Origin: JABWBR01 sp036741235 | GTDB taxonomy: Bacteria > Bacteroidota > Bacteroidia > Chitinophagales > Saprospiraceae | Direction: 5' to 3' | Assembly: GCA_036741235.1 (NCBI GenBank) | Contig: DAINSQ010000019.1 | Coordinates: 1 to 43,090, forward strand | DNA: 43,090 bases | Part shown: positions 8,085-15,973 of the stretch, in pieces | Layout of the letters: each line of letters starts with the position of its first letter | Numbering within the stretch: position 1 is the first letter of the stretch | Notes under the pieces: generated by a model | Databases searched by the model: none | What the model was told of the DNA's origin: nothing | The model's input: the letters and a program-made list of their open reading frames with translations, nothing else | Program-made: the position numbers and the translations under genes

Positions 8085-9533
8085 TTACATATCGCCGCCG
8101 GTAGCCCAATCCAGTGCCAGGCGCAATTTGGGAAGCGTGGCGAGCAGTTTATTCAGCTTGAGTTGAGCTTCAACCAGCTTTTGTTCGCGGGTATTGATCA
8201 GGAAGATAGAGCTTTCTCCGAGGCCGAACTTACGGGTTTCGGCATCGAGCAGTCGCTGGTAGTTGGCGGTCATAGCCGTATACAGTGCAATTTGTTGCTC
8301 GGTATTGAGCAACTCGTTATAATAACTTTCCAGTTTGTTGCGCAATTCCAGTTGTTTTTGCTGGAGGCCGAGCCCTGTGTCGGCGATTTTCACCTTTACC
8401 TCCTGGAGTTTACCGCGTTCTTTTCGCAGCAGGAGGGGAAATCCGAAAGTGACCTGCCACTTGTAATTTTGGAGCAACAGGTTTTGCAAAGCGCCGCCAT
8501 CGGCGTTATCGGCCCCGAAGCGGGCGCCGTTGCCCAGCAAATTATAAGAAACGTCGAGTTGGGGTTTGAGTTGTTCGGCGGCCAGCCGGCGGCTGATATC
8601 CAGTTGCGCCAGTTTGGCGTCGTAAACGCGCAGGGCTGGGTGTCGCTGAACGAGCTGGCGGTACAGATCGTCGAGCGGTGGAGCGGGGGCTGTTGCGGCA
8701 AGTTCGCCGGCTAGTGGAGGCCGCCAGGCTTCGCTAAGGGCCAGCGGGTTGCCCGAGTCGTCCCATAAAAAATTCGATAACAGCAGGGTAGCATTCTGGT
8801 AAGCCAGGCGCGCCTCGCGCAGTTCAAACTGCCGGGTTTGAATTTGAATAAAACCTTCCAGTGTATCGATAGCGGGTTTATCGCCTTGCACATAACTCTC
8901 CACCGTGCCGGTCTGGCGATTTTGGGCAATTTGCAGGGCTTGTTCCAGGATGCGCATTTCGTTGTAGGCCGCTACCCAATTCCAATACACGGTAGCTGCA
9001 TCCAACAGCAGGTTGTTGAGCATTAGCCGGCGTTCGGCATCATTCATAGCGGCCAGCAGTTGGGCTTGTTGCAGTGCGGCGCGCCGCTCGTCGATAAGCA
9101 GTCCGCGCAATAATGTGAGATTGATGCCCAACACGGCCTGGCCTGCGTCGGGCAGTGTTGCTTCGGGATTGAGGTTGATACCGCCGGCGGTGAGGTAGGC
9201 GGCTTTGAGCTCGAGTCCGTACCAGGTAGGGATTTTGACGCCGCTTTCGCTGATAGTGAAATAGGTTTTGCCGTCAAACGATTTCTGTTGAATATCGCTG
9301 TACAGTTTGGGGTCGAACCCGCCGCGGGCAGCCAGTTCGGCATTTTCGGCCTGTTGCAGGAGCAGCAGGGCCTGCCGGGCCATCGGATGCCGGTCTTTGA
9401 CCCAGGAGAGGTAGTCTTTTTGAGTAAATACGAGCGCCGTATCGAGCGTCGATTGCGCGGGCACATTCAGTACAACACCGGCAGCGGCAGCGCACATCAA
9501 AATAATACGCCGGAAATACAAAAACCTGGTCAT
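8085..9533 (-). CDS. TolC-type outer membrane efflux protein
   Basis: A 482-residue outer-membrane channel of the TolC/OEP family, the exit duct of tripartite pumps and type I secretion systems. A signal peptide (about 1-27, ending VPAQ) is followed by two repeats of long amphipathic helices flanking short beta segments, for example the helix around RHPMARQALLLLQQAENAEL and the C-terminal one around NTREQKLVEAQLKLNKLLAT. The length is normal for the family. It starts 10 bases after the HlyD-type gene, last in the same-strand series of ABC transporter, HlyD and TolC, which defines its job: the outer-membrane end of that export machine. Confidence 0.87.
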   Translation of the reverse strand: MTRFLYFRRIILMCAAAAGVVLNVPAQSTLDTALVFTQKDYLSWVKDRHPMARQALLLLQQAENAELAARGGFDPKLYSDIQQKSFDGKTYFTISESGVKIPTWYGLELKAAYLTAGGINLNPEATLPDAGQAVLGINLTLLRGLLIDERRAALQQAQLLAAMNDAERRLMLNNLLLDAATVYWNWVAAYNEMRILEQALQIAQNRQTGTVESYVQGDKPAIDTLEGFIQIQTRQFELREARLAYQNATLLLSNFLWDDSGNPLALSEAWRPPLAGELAATAPAPPLDDLYRQLVQRHPALRVYDAKLAQLDISRRLAAEQLKPQLDVSYNLLGNGARFGADNADGGALQNLLLQNYKWQVTFGFPLLLRKERGKLQEVKVKIADTGLGLQQKQLELRNKLESYYNELLNTEQQIALYTAMTANYQRLLDAETRKFGLGESSIFLINTREQKLVEAQLKLNKLLATLPKLRLALDWATGGDM

Positions 9534-9543
9534 ATGCTTCTGG

Positions 9544-10914
9544 TTACTTCACCGATTTGACCGGCGCTTTGAGTTTGGGTTTTTCTAATGTTTTATCGTT
9601 GTAGTAATCCGGGGGGAAGCCGTTGAGCTGGCGCCATATTTCATACCAAAGCGGCACGTCGTTGAGCAATGCGATGCCATTAGCTCCCGAACCAGGGCGC
9701 AGCGCAGCGGGCCAGGGCTCTGCGGTAGCATCGGGGCGGACCAGAATGCGGTATGCGCCGTTTGTACTCATCGTATTATCAATAGCGGCAATTTTGCCGG
9801 TATACGTGCCGAAAGATTGGTTGGGCCAACCGGAAAAGACTATAGCCGGCCAACCGTCGAAGATAAAGCGCACCTCTTGCCCCAGCGAGACAAGCGGCAG
9901 ATCCATAGGGCGGATATACAACTCCACGGCCAGTTCATAATTTTTGGGCATAATGCTAACCACGGGGTCGCCCTCTTTAACCGTTTCTCCTATACCTGGG
10001 GTAATAGCCTGGGTAATGTAGCCGTCTTGCGGCGCGGTAATATAATGGAAAGATGCGCGACGCGCGTAGTTTGCCGCTTCGATGCGCAGTTTGTCAGCTC
10101 CGGCTTCGGCATTAAACTGGTCGGAGAGCGTGCTAAAGCGGTCGGATTCGGCCTTGGCAATTTTTTGCCCGTATTCGTACTGAACCGTTTGAAGTTCGAG
10201 TTTCACATTGGCCAGTTCGTTTCGGCTGGTAAGGAGTTTATTTTCAGTAGAAATGAGTTTGGCGTAAGTATCCTGCGCCTTGAGTTTTTTGTCTTCAACA
10301 TCGGTCAACGATTTGATGCCTTCGTTGTAGAGTTGCTGGGTGCGATTAAGCTGCCGCTGGGCGATATCATAGTCTATCCTGGCGCGTTCAAACTCGATAC
10401 TATCGGAGGTAATCTTCAGCTCGCTTTGTCTGATTTTGTTGATCAACTGCGACTGCTTATAAATTTGTTCTGATTTCAACGCGCTGATTTGATCGACGAG
10501 CGCTTCGGCCTTATTGCCATAAGCGCCTATTGCGCCTTCCTTGGCTTTCACCTGTTGTTCTGTACGAGATACCAGGTTGGGGTCGAAATAGTCCGTTTTT
10601 ATTTCAGAAATATAGACAATCGTATCGCCTTTAGCCACCAAATCACCTTCGCTAACAAACCACTTCTCTATCCGCCCGTCAATGGCGGAAGGAATAGTCT
10701 GGGGGCGTTGTTCGGGTCGAAAGGTAGTAACATTTCCTTTCGACTGGATGTTTTGGGTCCAGGGCAAAAACATCAAGATCAAAAAAAACAGAAATACGCC
10801 CAGGCTCCAGCGAGCGAACAGTATATGACCTCTGGACATGCTGTTTTTTTGAAAAGATTTGAATTGTCCGGTATCGACTTCCGGGATGATGCTATTATTA
10901 GAAATATTGAGCAT
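9544..10914 (-). CDS. HlyD-family membrane fusion (adaptor) protein
   Basis: A 456-residue periplasmic adaptor anchored by one inner-membrane helix (about 32-51, RWSLGVFLFFLILMFLPW). The first half of a lipoyl-like domain lies at about 72-105 (IPSAIDGRIEKWFVSEGD). A long coiled-coil hairpin spans about 115-275, the second lipoyl half is at about 292-325 (ITAPQDGYITQAITPG), and a beta-barrel domain follows. It should bridge the ABC transporter in the inner membrane and the TolC-type channel. The gene begins 26 bases after the ABC gene and ends 10 bases before the channel gene. The substrate is unknown; no RTX-type or leader-peptide substrate is seen nearby. Confidence 0.87.
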   Translation of the reverse strand: MLNISNNSIIPEVDTGQFKSFQKNSMSRGHILFARWSLGVFLFFLILMFLPWTQNIQSKGNVTTFRPEQRPQTIPSAIDGRIEKWFVSEGDLVAKGDTIVYISEIKTDYFDPNLVSRTEQQVKAKEGAIGAYGNKAEALVDQISALKSEQIYKQSQLINKIRQSELKITSDSIEFERARIDYDIAQRQLNRTQQLYNEGIKSLTDVEDKKLKAQDTYAKLISTENKLLTSRNELANVKLELQTVQYEYGQKIAKAESDRFSTLSDQFNAEAGADKLRIEAANYARRASFHYITAPQDGYITQAITPGIGETVKEGDPVVSIMPKNYELAVELYIRPMDLPLVSLGQEVRFIFDGWPAIVFSGWPNQSFGTYTGKIAAIDNTMSTNGAYRILVRPDATAEPWPAALRPGSGANGIALLNDVPLWYEIWRQLNGFPPDYYNDKTLEKPKLKAPVKSVK

Positions 10915-10940
10915 GGACGAAGCTGATTAAATCATCAAAA

Positions 10941-12686
10941 TCACACAGCAGGTTCGGGTCGTGGCGAAGCCAAAAACACCTGCGAAAAATGGGGGCTGCG
11001 CTTGATTTGGGCGAAAGTGCCTTCGTCTACAATGCAACCGTCTTTCATAATTATAACTTTATCGCAACGGGAGGCCAGCCCGGGGTCGTCGGTTACAGCT
11101 ACCATCGTCCAGGGGCCGTTAATGAGCGTACGGGTAATTTCTTCGCGCTCGCGTTGCTCCAGGCCCGGGAAAAAACCGTAAACTGAAAGTAATTGGGGCC
11201 GCGAGACGATACAGCGGGCCAGCAGAATACGGGTGCGGACACTGGTCGGGATATTTCGCCCTTGCGGAAGCAGCATGGTTTGATAGCCATCGGACAAGCC
11301 CTCTATGAAAGTATCGACGCCGACACTTTTTACGGCGGCCACTACTTTTTCAAGCGGGACGCCCGGGCAGCTTACCGTAATATTCTCCAGTACAGTGCCT
11401 TTGAAAATATCCTCATCGGCTGAAAAGTCGCCGATCACCTTTCGCAAGCTGGCCAGGTTGATGTTTTGGAGGGGGTAACCATTGTAGCTTATACTACCGT
11501 TATAATTAAAGTACATACCTGAAATGAGTTTGAGGAGGGTAGATTTGCCTGCGCGGTTGTAGCCCGCAATACAAACTTTTTCCCCTGGCAGCACATCCAT
11601 GGTGATCCCGTTGAGCGTAGGCTGGGGCGCGTCTTCGAAGCGAAAAGACACGTCTTTTATAGACAGGTGCATACCTTCGACTTTGTCGAGTGCTGCAAAA
11701 TTTGCACCGCCTTCTTTTTCGAGCGGCAGGTCGGTTACGCCTCCCAGTTTTTCGAGCGCCGTAAGTACGTCGTAGATCACCTCCATGGTCATGATCAGCT
11801 TTTCAACCGAAGCCAGGATGAGGATGATCACAATTTCGGCAGCCACAAACTGACCAATATTGATCTGGTTTTCCATCACCAGGTAGCTGCCCAAAAACAG
11901 CAAACTGGCGGTGATAATGGTTTCAAATGCGACTATGCTATTGTATTGAAATAACAGGATTTTAAAGTGCGATTTCCGGCTTTCGAGATATTCCGACACC
12001 AGTTCATCGGTTTTACGCATCGGCAGGGCGCTATCGCCCGAGAGTTTAAACGTACTCATGGTGCGGGCCAGTTCTTCCAGCCAGTACACCACCTCGTATT
12101 TGTATTTTGATTCCTTCAGACTGGTTTTTAGTCCTTTCCCGCCGGTGAGCCGGAAAATAGCAAGCAGGATTATCGCCAGCAACACGCCAAAAAACACGAA
12201 AAAAGGGTGATAAAACGAAATGAGAATAAGCCCGAATGCAATTTGCAAAACGGCGGTAGAGAAATCCATCAGAATTTTGGGTACGCCTTTTTGGAGTGTT
12301 AGGGTATCAAAGAAACGGTTGACCAGTTCGGGGGCATGGTAATTAACGATAGAATCGAGTTTAAGCCGGGGAATGCGATAGGCGAAGTCAAATGCCGAGC
12401 GGGTAAAAATACGGCGCTGGAGGGTTTCCGTCACCATCAATTGCATCACCTTGAGAATACCGGGCAATGCCGTACCCAACGTGACCATTAACACAAGGAT
12501 GACCAGGGAGGCGGAAATAGAACCTCCTGCAATCAAACCGATGATAGCCTGCACGCCCAGGGGCAAACTCAAAGTGATAAGCCCTGAGAAAATTGCATAC
12601 AAATAAACGTAATAAATATCTTTTCTGTCTAATTCCAGCAATTTGAAGAAACGCTGTAGAGGACGAATGCCGCTTTCTGCTGCCAT
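10941..12686 (-). CDS. ABC half-transporter with degenerate ATPase domain
   Basis: A 581-residue fused permease-ATPase protein of the type I exporter class. Residues about 20-305 form the six-helix transmembrane domain and residues about 338-570 the nucleotide-binding domain. Walker A is intact (GYNRAGKST, 375-383). The other motifs are not: the Q-loop position reads FSADED (about 421-426) with no glutamine, the LSGGQ signature is IPTSV (479-483), Walker B plus the catalytic glutamate reads LLSVYG (499-504) instead of a hydrophobic run ending in DE, and the switch histidine is Asp533 (VTDDPG). The frame runs uninterrupted and the spacing is normal, so this is not a frameshift. It may bind ATP but should hydrolyse it poorly alone. 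It could pair with an active half-transporter encoded elsewhere, or act as an ATP-gated structural partner for the HlyD and TolC proteins downstream. Confidence 0.85.
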   Translation of the reverse strand: MAAESGIRPLQRFFKLLELDRKDIYYVYLYAIFSGLITLSLPLGVQAIIGLIAGGSISASLVILVLMVTLGTALPGILKVMQLMVTETLQRRIFTRSAFDFAYRIPRLKLDSIVNYHAPELVNRFFDTLTLQKGVPKILMDFSTAVLQIAFGLILISFYHPFFVFFGVLLAIILLAIFRLTGGKGLKTSLKESKYKYEVVYWLEELARTMSTFKLSGDSALPMRKTDELVSEYLESRKSHFKILLFQYNSIVAFETIITASLLFLGSYLVMENQINIGQFVAAEIVIILILASVEKLIMTMEVIYDVLTALEKLGGVTDLPLEKEGGANFAALDKVEGMHLSIKDVSFRFEDAPQPTLNGITMDVLPGEKVCIAGYNRAGKSTLLKLISGMYFNYNGSISYNGYPLQNINLASLRKVIGDFSADEDIFKGTVLENITVSCPGVPLEKVVAAVKSVGVDTFIEGLSDGYQTMLLPQGRNIPTSVRTRILLARCIVSRPQLLSVYGFFPGLEQREREEITRTLINGPWTMVAVTDDPGLASRCDKVIIMKDGCIVDEGTFAQIKRSPHFSQVFLASPRPEPAV

Positions 12687-12710
12687 AGGTTAAAACTGTA
12701 TGTTAACTTG

Positions 12711-12730
12711 CCCGGACAAATTGTGCCGGG
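12711..12730. promoter_or_regulatory. Hairpin between sigma factor and ABC genes
   Basis: The 20-base sequence at 12711-12730 is an imperfect inverted repeat: CCCGGACAA can pair with TTGTGCCGGG apart from one bulged base. It lies in the 73-base gap between the two minus-strand genes. No T-run follows it on the minus strand, so it may be an attenuator or RNA-stability element rather than a classic terminator. Confidence 0.4.
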
Positions 12731-12759
12731 AAGCAAAACATGGTGACTCACATATCAGA

Positions 12760-13293
12760 TCAAACACAAAGCGCCTCTTCAAGGTTGCGTGAGGCGTACA
12801 TTTCCTTGACGACGGCCTGCAATTGTTTTCTGGCGAAAAAGATACGACTTTTGACCGTACCAAGCGGAATCGACAGCGATTCGGCTATGTCTTCGTATTT
12901 ATAGCCTTGACAATGCATATGGAAAGGGATCCGAAGCCAGTCTTCGAGCGCGTCAATTTCGCGCTCCAGCTCGGCGACCGTGAGGTTACTCATGCCCTGG
13001 TTGTCGGCCGTACCAGCATTTTCTATAGGAAAATTTTCGGGCGCCGGCGCCTGTACGCCGCGGCGGCGCTTGCGATGCCGGTAATCATTGATAAAGGTAT
13101 TCCGCATGATAGTCATCAGCCAGGCGCGCAAATTGGTGTGGGGCTGGTAGCGCGATCTGTATCTGAATGCTTTATAGGCGGTCTCCTGCATCAAATCTTT
13201 GGCGTCTTCCTGATCATTGGTAAGCCGGTATGCAAAAGAAAGCAATAAAGATTCTTCTGCCTTGAAGTATGCTGCAAATTCTATATTCGACAT
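12760..13293 (-). CDS. ECF-type RNA polymerase sigma factor
   Basis: A 177-residue sigma-70 family ECF factor. Region 2 (about 8-80) contains DQEDAKDLMQETAYKAFR and the -10 recognition helix NLRAWLMTIMRNTFINDYRH, followed by a basic stretch KRRR. Region 4 (about 112-165) ends in the helix-turn-helix KYEDIAESLSIPLGTVKSRI. In the linker, GMSNLTVAELEREIDALEDW replaces the common acidic spacer. The ATG at 13293 is the first in the frame with family homology. It lies 73 bases upstream of the ABC-HlyD-TolC series on the same strand, so it may be co-transcribed with that exporter and control it, itself or other genes. No anti-sigma gene is adjacent. It is divergent from the PorP/SprF gene. Confidence 0.88.
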   Translation of the reverse strand: MSNIEFAAYFKAEESLLLSFAYRLTNDQEDAKDLMQETAYKAFRYRSRYQPHTNLRAWLMTIMRNTFINDYRHRKRRRGVQAPAPENFPIENAGTADNQGMSNLTVAELEREIDALEDWLRIPFHMHCQGYKYEDIAESLSIPLGTVKSRIFFARKQLQAVVKEMYASRNLEEALCV

Positions 13294-13668
13294 AGGGCGT
13301 CAATTTTTACTTTGCAAAATAATAGTTTTACTATCAAATATACAAGTAAAACGCAAATGCCGCAAAGTAGTTTAGCCGCAATGCAATTTTTTTTTGCCAA
13401 TAATGTACATTTTCATTAAGTGCTGTGCTTATCTTGCATGCCATATACTCAGGGGCGCCCCAACAGATGAAATATTTACCGGAATTACGACGTTTACTCC
13501 CTATCTCCACAAATCGAAAAACCTGGTTTGAAGCGTCTATTAGTCGCTTTGTCGCGTTTTAACTAAAAATATTCCCCGAGTATGGAAGGGAATCCCTAAT
13601 ATTGTAACTCAATTTTTTCGAGCTATAACATATTTCATTTGGAAGGACGCTCTACAAATACAATCTTT
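13294..13668. other. Divergent intergenic region, sigma factor / PorP
   Basis: This 375-base A/T-rich region separates two divergent genes and must hold both promoters. I see no open frame worth calling. It contains a perfect 10-base palindrome GGGGCGCCCC at 13452-13461 and a short hairpin (ATTCCC at 13571-13576 with GGGAAT at 13588-13593). Imperfect matches to the Bacteroidota -7 element occur on both sides, such as TAATATTG near 13597 on the plus strand and TTATTTTG near 13316-13323 on the minus strand. None matches well enough to call alone. Confidence 0.4.
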
Positions 13669-14721
13669 ATGAAGTCATTGAAGTCGCTGATTATTACCTG
13701 CCTGACCGTGATGGGTGCGCTCACATTGAGCGCGCAGGACATTCACTTTTCACAGTTCTACCTCTCGCCGCTCAATCTGAACCCGGCGATGACAGGCGTG
13801 ATGAACTGTAATTCGCGCATCGTGGCCAACTATCGCAACCAGTGGGCCAGCGTGTTGCGCTCCAATGCTTACAGCACGTATTCCGTTTCATATGATCAAC
13901 GCATCCCCGTAGGACGCTATGATTATTTTGGTATCGGCGGCACGTTCTGGGGCGACCGCGCGGGCGAAGCCAATTTCGCTACGCTGACCGGTAAGCTCTC
14001 GGGTTCTTATAGCAAGAAGATGGGCGGCGGACGCAACGACGGCCAATACCTTGTTGTAGGCGCCGAAGCGGGTGTTGCCCAGCGAAGCATCGATTTCCTC
14101 AAGTTGCGCTGGGGTACCCAACACGACGGCGAGGGCGGTTACGACGGCAACCTCGACTCGCAAGAAGACGGCTTCGATCGCGATAACTTTATCTTCGCTG
14201 ATCTTGCAGCCGGCTTGATGTGGTTTATGGTATTTGACCAGGACAACAACCTTTACTTTGGCGGCGCTTTCCACCACCTCAACCGCGCCAACCAGTCGTT
14301 TAGCAGCGCAGAAGAAGACCTGCTCTATAGCCGGTTTACTATCCACGCCGGCGGCGAATTCCTGCTGGGCGACCGCTTCGGCCTCGTTCCCGGTGTGATC
14401 GTGATGAGCCAGGGCCCGTCATTCCAGGTTAATGCCGGCACTAGCTTCAAGTTTTTGCTCAACCGCCAGCGCAATAACTATCAGGATTTCCAATTCGGTC
14501 TCTGGACCCGCATTTCCAACAAGATTGAATCCGGCGTGCTTAATGACGCTGTCATTTTGTCTACACGCTTTGATTATAACCAGTTTACCCTGGGCTTTAG
14601 CTACGACATCAACGTGTCGCCGCTGCGCCCCGCGAGTAACGCCAACGGCGGCTTTGAATTCGCGCTGCAATACAAAATCTGCGGCCCGGAACGCCGCGGC
14701 GTGTATTGCCCTAATTTCTAA
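13669..14721 (+). CDS. PorP/SprF family type IX secretion membrane protein
   Basis: A 350-residue outer-membrane beta-barrel of the PorP/SprF family, which in Bacteroidota works with the type IX secretion system, for export, gliding or anchoring of surface proteins. After the signal peptide (about 1-23, ending LSAQ) comes the family signature DIHFSQFYLSPLNLNPAMTG, followed by NYRNQW and a series of beta strands. The ATG at 13669 is preferred to the in-frame TTG at 13639 because it starts directly at the signal peptide. In other Bacteroidota, paralogs of this family often sit beside large T9SS cargo genes; here no cargo gene is adjacent, but three cargo genes lie between 27302 and 33304. Confidence 0.9.
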   Translation: MKSLKSLIITCLTVMGALTLSAQDIHFSQFYLSPLNLNPAMTGVMNCNSRIVANYRNQWASVLRSNAYSTYSVSYDQRIPVGRYDYFGIGGTFWGDRAGEANFATLTGKLSGSYSKKMGGGRNDGQYLVVGAEAGVAQRSIDFLKLRWGTQHDGEGGYDGNLDSQEDGFDRDNFIFADLAAGLMWFMVFDQDNNLYFGGAFHHLNRANQSFSSAEEDLLYSRFTIHAGGEFLLGDRFGLVPGVIVMSQGPSFQVNAGTSFKFLLNRQRNNYQDFQFGLWTRISNKIESGVLNDAVILSTRFDYNQFTLGFSYDINVSPLRPASNANGGFEFALQYKICGPERRGVYCPNF

Positions 14722-14890
14722 AGGTTATGAATGGTTATGAGGGGTTATGAGAGGGGATGAAAGGTTATGAGAGGGGATGAAAGGTTATGAAAGGTTATGA
14801 GGGGTTATGAAAGGTTATGAAGGTTGATATCATACTCCCTCGTTACCCTTCATAACCCCTTCTCACACCCCCCCCTCATAACCCCTCATA
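14721..14890. repeat. 10-bp minisatellite with inverted copies
   Basis: Ten consecutive 10-base units of the type aaggttatga / ggggttatga / gaggggatga run from 14721 to 14820. Inverted copies (ttcataacccct, ctcataacccctcata) follow at about 14848-14890. The RNA could fold into a long hairpin with many alternative registers. It starts at the last base of the PorP/SprF stop codon and ends 18 bases before the bactofilin start, so it may end the first transcript or affect expression of the second. Confidence 0.85.
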
Positions 14891-14908
14891 AATTAAATCC
14901 ACCACTAT

Positions 14909-15355
14909 ATGTTTGGAAACGCAAACAAAGAAGCGAACAAACCTGCGGCTCCTGCCGCTTCCGGCAATGCATTCAATACGCTGGTCAAAGGCACTGTAGT
15001 AGAAGGCGCCGTGAAGGCGGAAAGCGATATTCGCGTTGACGGCATCATCAAGGGTAAACTATTTTGTGAAGCCAAAGTGATTATCGGCCCCACCGGCGTA
15101 GTTGAGGGAGAAATAAAGTGCCAGAATGCCGTCATAGAAGGCCGTTTTGAAGGCGTCCTCACGGTTTCGGAATTGCTCAATGTGCGAGAGACGGCAACCG
15201 TTAATGGAGAAGTGACGACCGGCAAATTAATCGTACAGTCCGGCGCTATTTTCAGCGTGACTTGTGCCATGACGGGCGGCAAACCGGGGTCGTCGTCAAC
15301 CGCGAGCAAAGAAACCCAACCCAGTGCCAAAGCGGGGAAGCCGGCAGAAGCCTGA
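14909..15355 (+). CDS. Bactofilin family cytoskeletal protein
   Basis: A 148-residue bactofilin (polymer-forming cytoskeletal protein). A short disordered N-terminus rich in Ala, Pro and Asn (1-22) and a Ser/Ala/Lys-rich tail (from about 125) flank a right-handed beta-helix core (about 25-122). The core shows the repeating hydrophobic-Gly pattern, for example VEGAVKAESDIRVDGIIKGK and VVEGEIKCQNAVIEGRFEG. Bactofilins form nucleotide-free filaments at the inner membrane and act in cell shape, wall remodelling or localisation. It begins a tight plus-strand series with the AtpZ-like gene, whose likely GTG start overlaps its 3' end. Confidence 0.88.
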   Translation: MFGNANKEANKPAAPAASGNAFNTLVKGTVVEGAVKAESDIRVDGIIKGKLFCEAKVIIGPTGVVEGEIKCQNAVIEGRFEGVLTVSELLNVRETATVNGEVTTGKLIVQSGAIFSVTCAMTGGKPGSSSTASKETQPSAKAGKPAEA

Positions 15356-15575
15356 TCAGGAGGAGCCGCGCAACCGCCGGCGTACTCAGGATTACATGAA
15401 GTACTCTGGAATGGCCATCCAAATGGGCGTTGTCATTCTTATCGGCGCTTATGCCGGTCGACGACTCGACGCATATTTTCAACTCGACAAGCCGTATCTT
15501 ACCGTAGTTATGTCGCTGATAGCTATCTTTGCCGCGTTATACCTAACGCTCAAGGATTTGCTTACGAATAAATAA
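15324..15575 (+). CDS. AtpZ/AtpI family small membrane protein
   Basis: An 83-residue protein with a basic N-terminus and two membrane helices (about MAIQMGVVILIGAYAGRRLD and YLTVVMSLIAIFAALYLTL), the AtpZ/AtpI pattern. Family members help assemble the ATP synthase c-ring or move Mg/Ca into the cell. No ATG gives the full family length. The GTG at 15324 overlaps the bactofilin gene by 32 bases, and the first ATG (15396) would leave only 59 residues starting at MKYSGMAIQM, so the start is uncertain. A purine-rich AGGAGGAG follows the bactofilin stop. In other Bacteroidota this gene usually leads into the ATP synthase genes, which are absent here. Confidence 0.7.
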   Translation: MPKRGSRQKPDQEEPRNRRRTQDYMKYSGMAIQMGVVILIGAYAGRRLDAYFQLDKPYLTVVMSLIAIFAALYLTLKDLLTNK

Positions 15576-15587
15576 CCGCACGCACAC

Positions 15588-15971
15588 ATGAACAGCCGCA
15601 CTTTTGTCGTCCAGTTACTTATAACTGCCGCCGTAGGCGCTGCGCTGGTATTGGCGCTGCATGAGGTTCCCCTGTTTAGAGCGCACGAATTATTGTCATG
15701 GATAGGCCTTGGCTTTTTCTTTTTTATCAGTATTCTCATGTACTTCATAGGCAGCAATGCCGCCGGTAGCGACAATAAAAACCAATTTACGACTGTAGTA
15801 ATGGGGTTTACTTTCCTGAAGCTGATGCTTTCTGTGCTCATTGTGCTTGCTTACGATAAAATTGCCTTGCCCACCGGCAAGTTATTCATTTTGCCTTTTT
15901 TCGGCGAATACCTGATTTTTACTATTTTTGAAACTTACTTCATGATGAAGTTGGGAAAAACCAGCGCCTGA
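15588..15971 (+). CDS. Four-helix membrane protein, AtpZ neighbour
   Basis: A 127-residue integral membrane protein with four predicted helices: about 7-24 (VVQLLITAAVGAALVLAL), 37-54 (LLSWIGLGFFFFISILMY), 68-88 and 98-120. It has no catalytic motif I recognise. It lies 12 bases after the AtpZ-like gene and 2 bases before the biotin carrier gene. In Bacteroidota a small membrane protein of this kind commonly sits between AtpZ and ATP synthase subunit a, so an accessory role for the ATP synthase is a reasonable guess, but only from position. Confidence 0.65.
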   Translation: MNSRTFVVQLLITAAVGAALVLALHEVPLFRAHELLSWIGLGFFFFISILMYFIGSNAAGSDNKNQFTTVVMGFTFLKLMLSVLIVLAYDKIALPTGKLFILPFFGEYLIFTIFETYFMMKLGKTSA

Positions 15972-15973
15972 TT

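Noticed and set aside
8085..12686. An RTX-toxin or peptide-bacteriocin exporter
   Set aside because: No C39 peptidase domain is present in the ABC protein, and no RTX or leader-peptide gene lies nearby, so only a generic export role is supported.
10941..12686. The degenerate ABC motifs as the result of a frameshift
   Set aside because: The frame is continuous to the C-terminus, with normal spacing and a normal end of the ATPase domain (DKVIIMKDGCIVDEGT), so the changes are substitutions.
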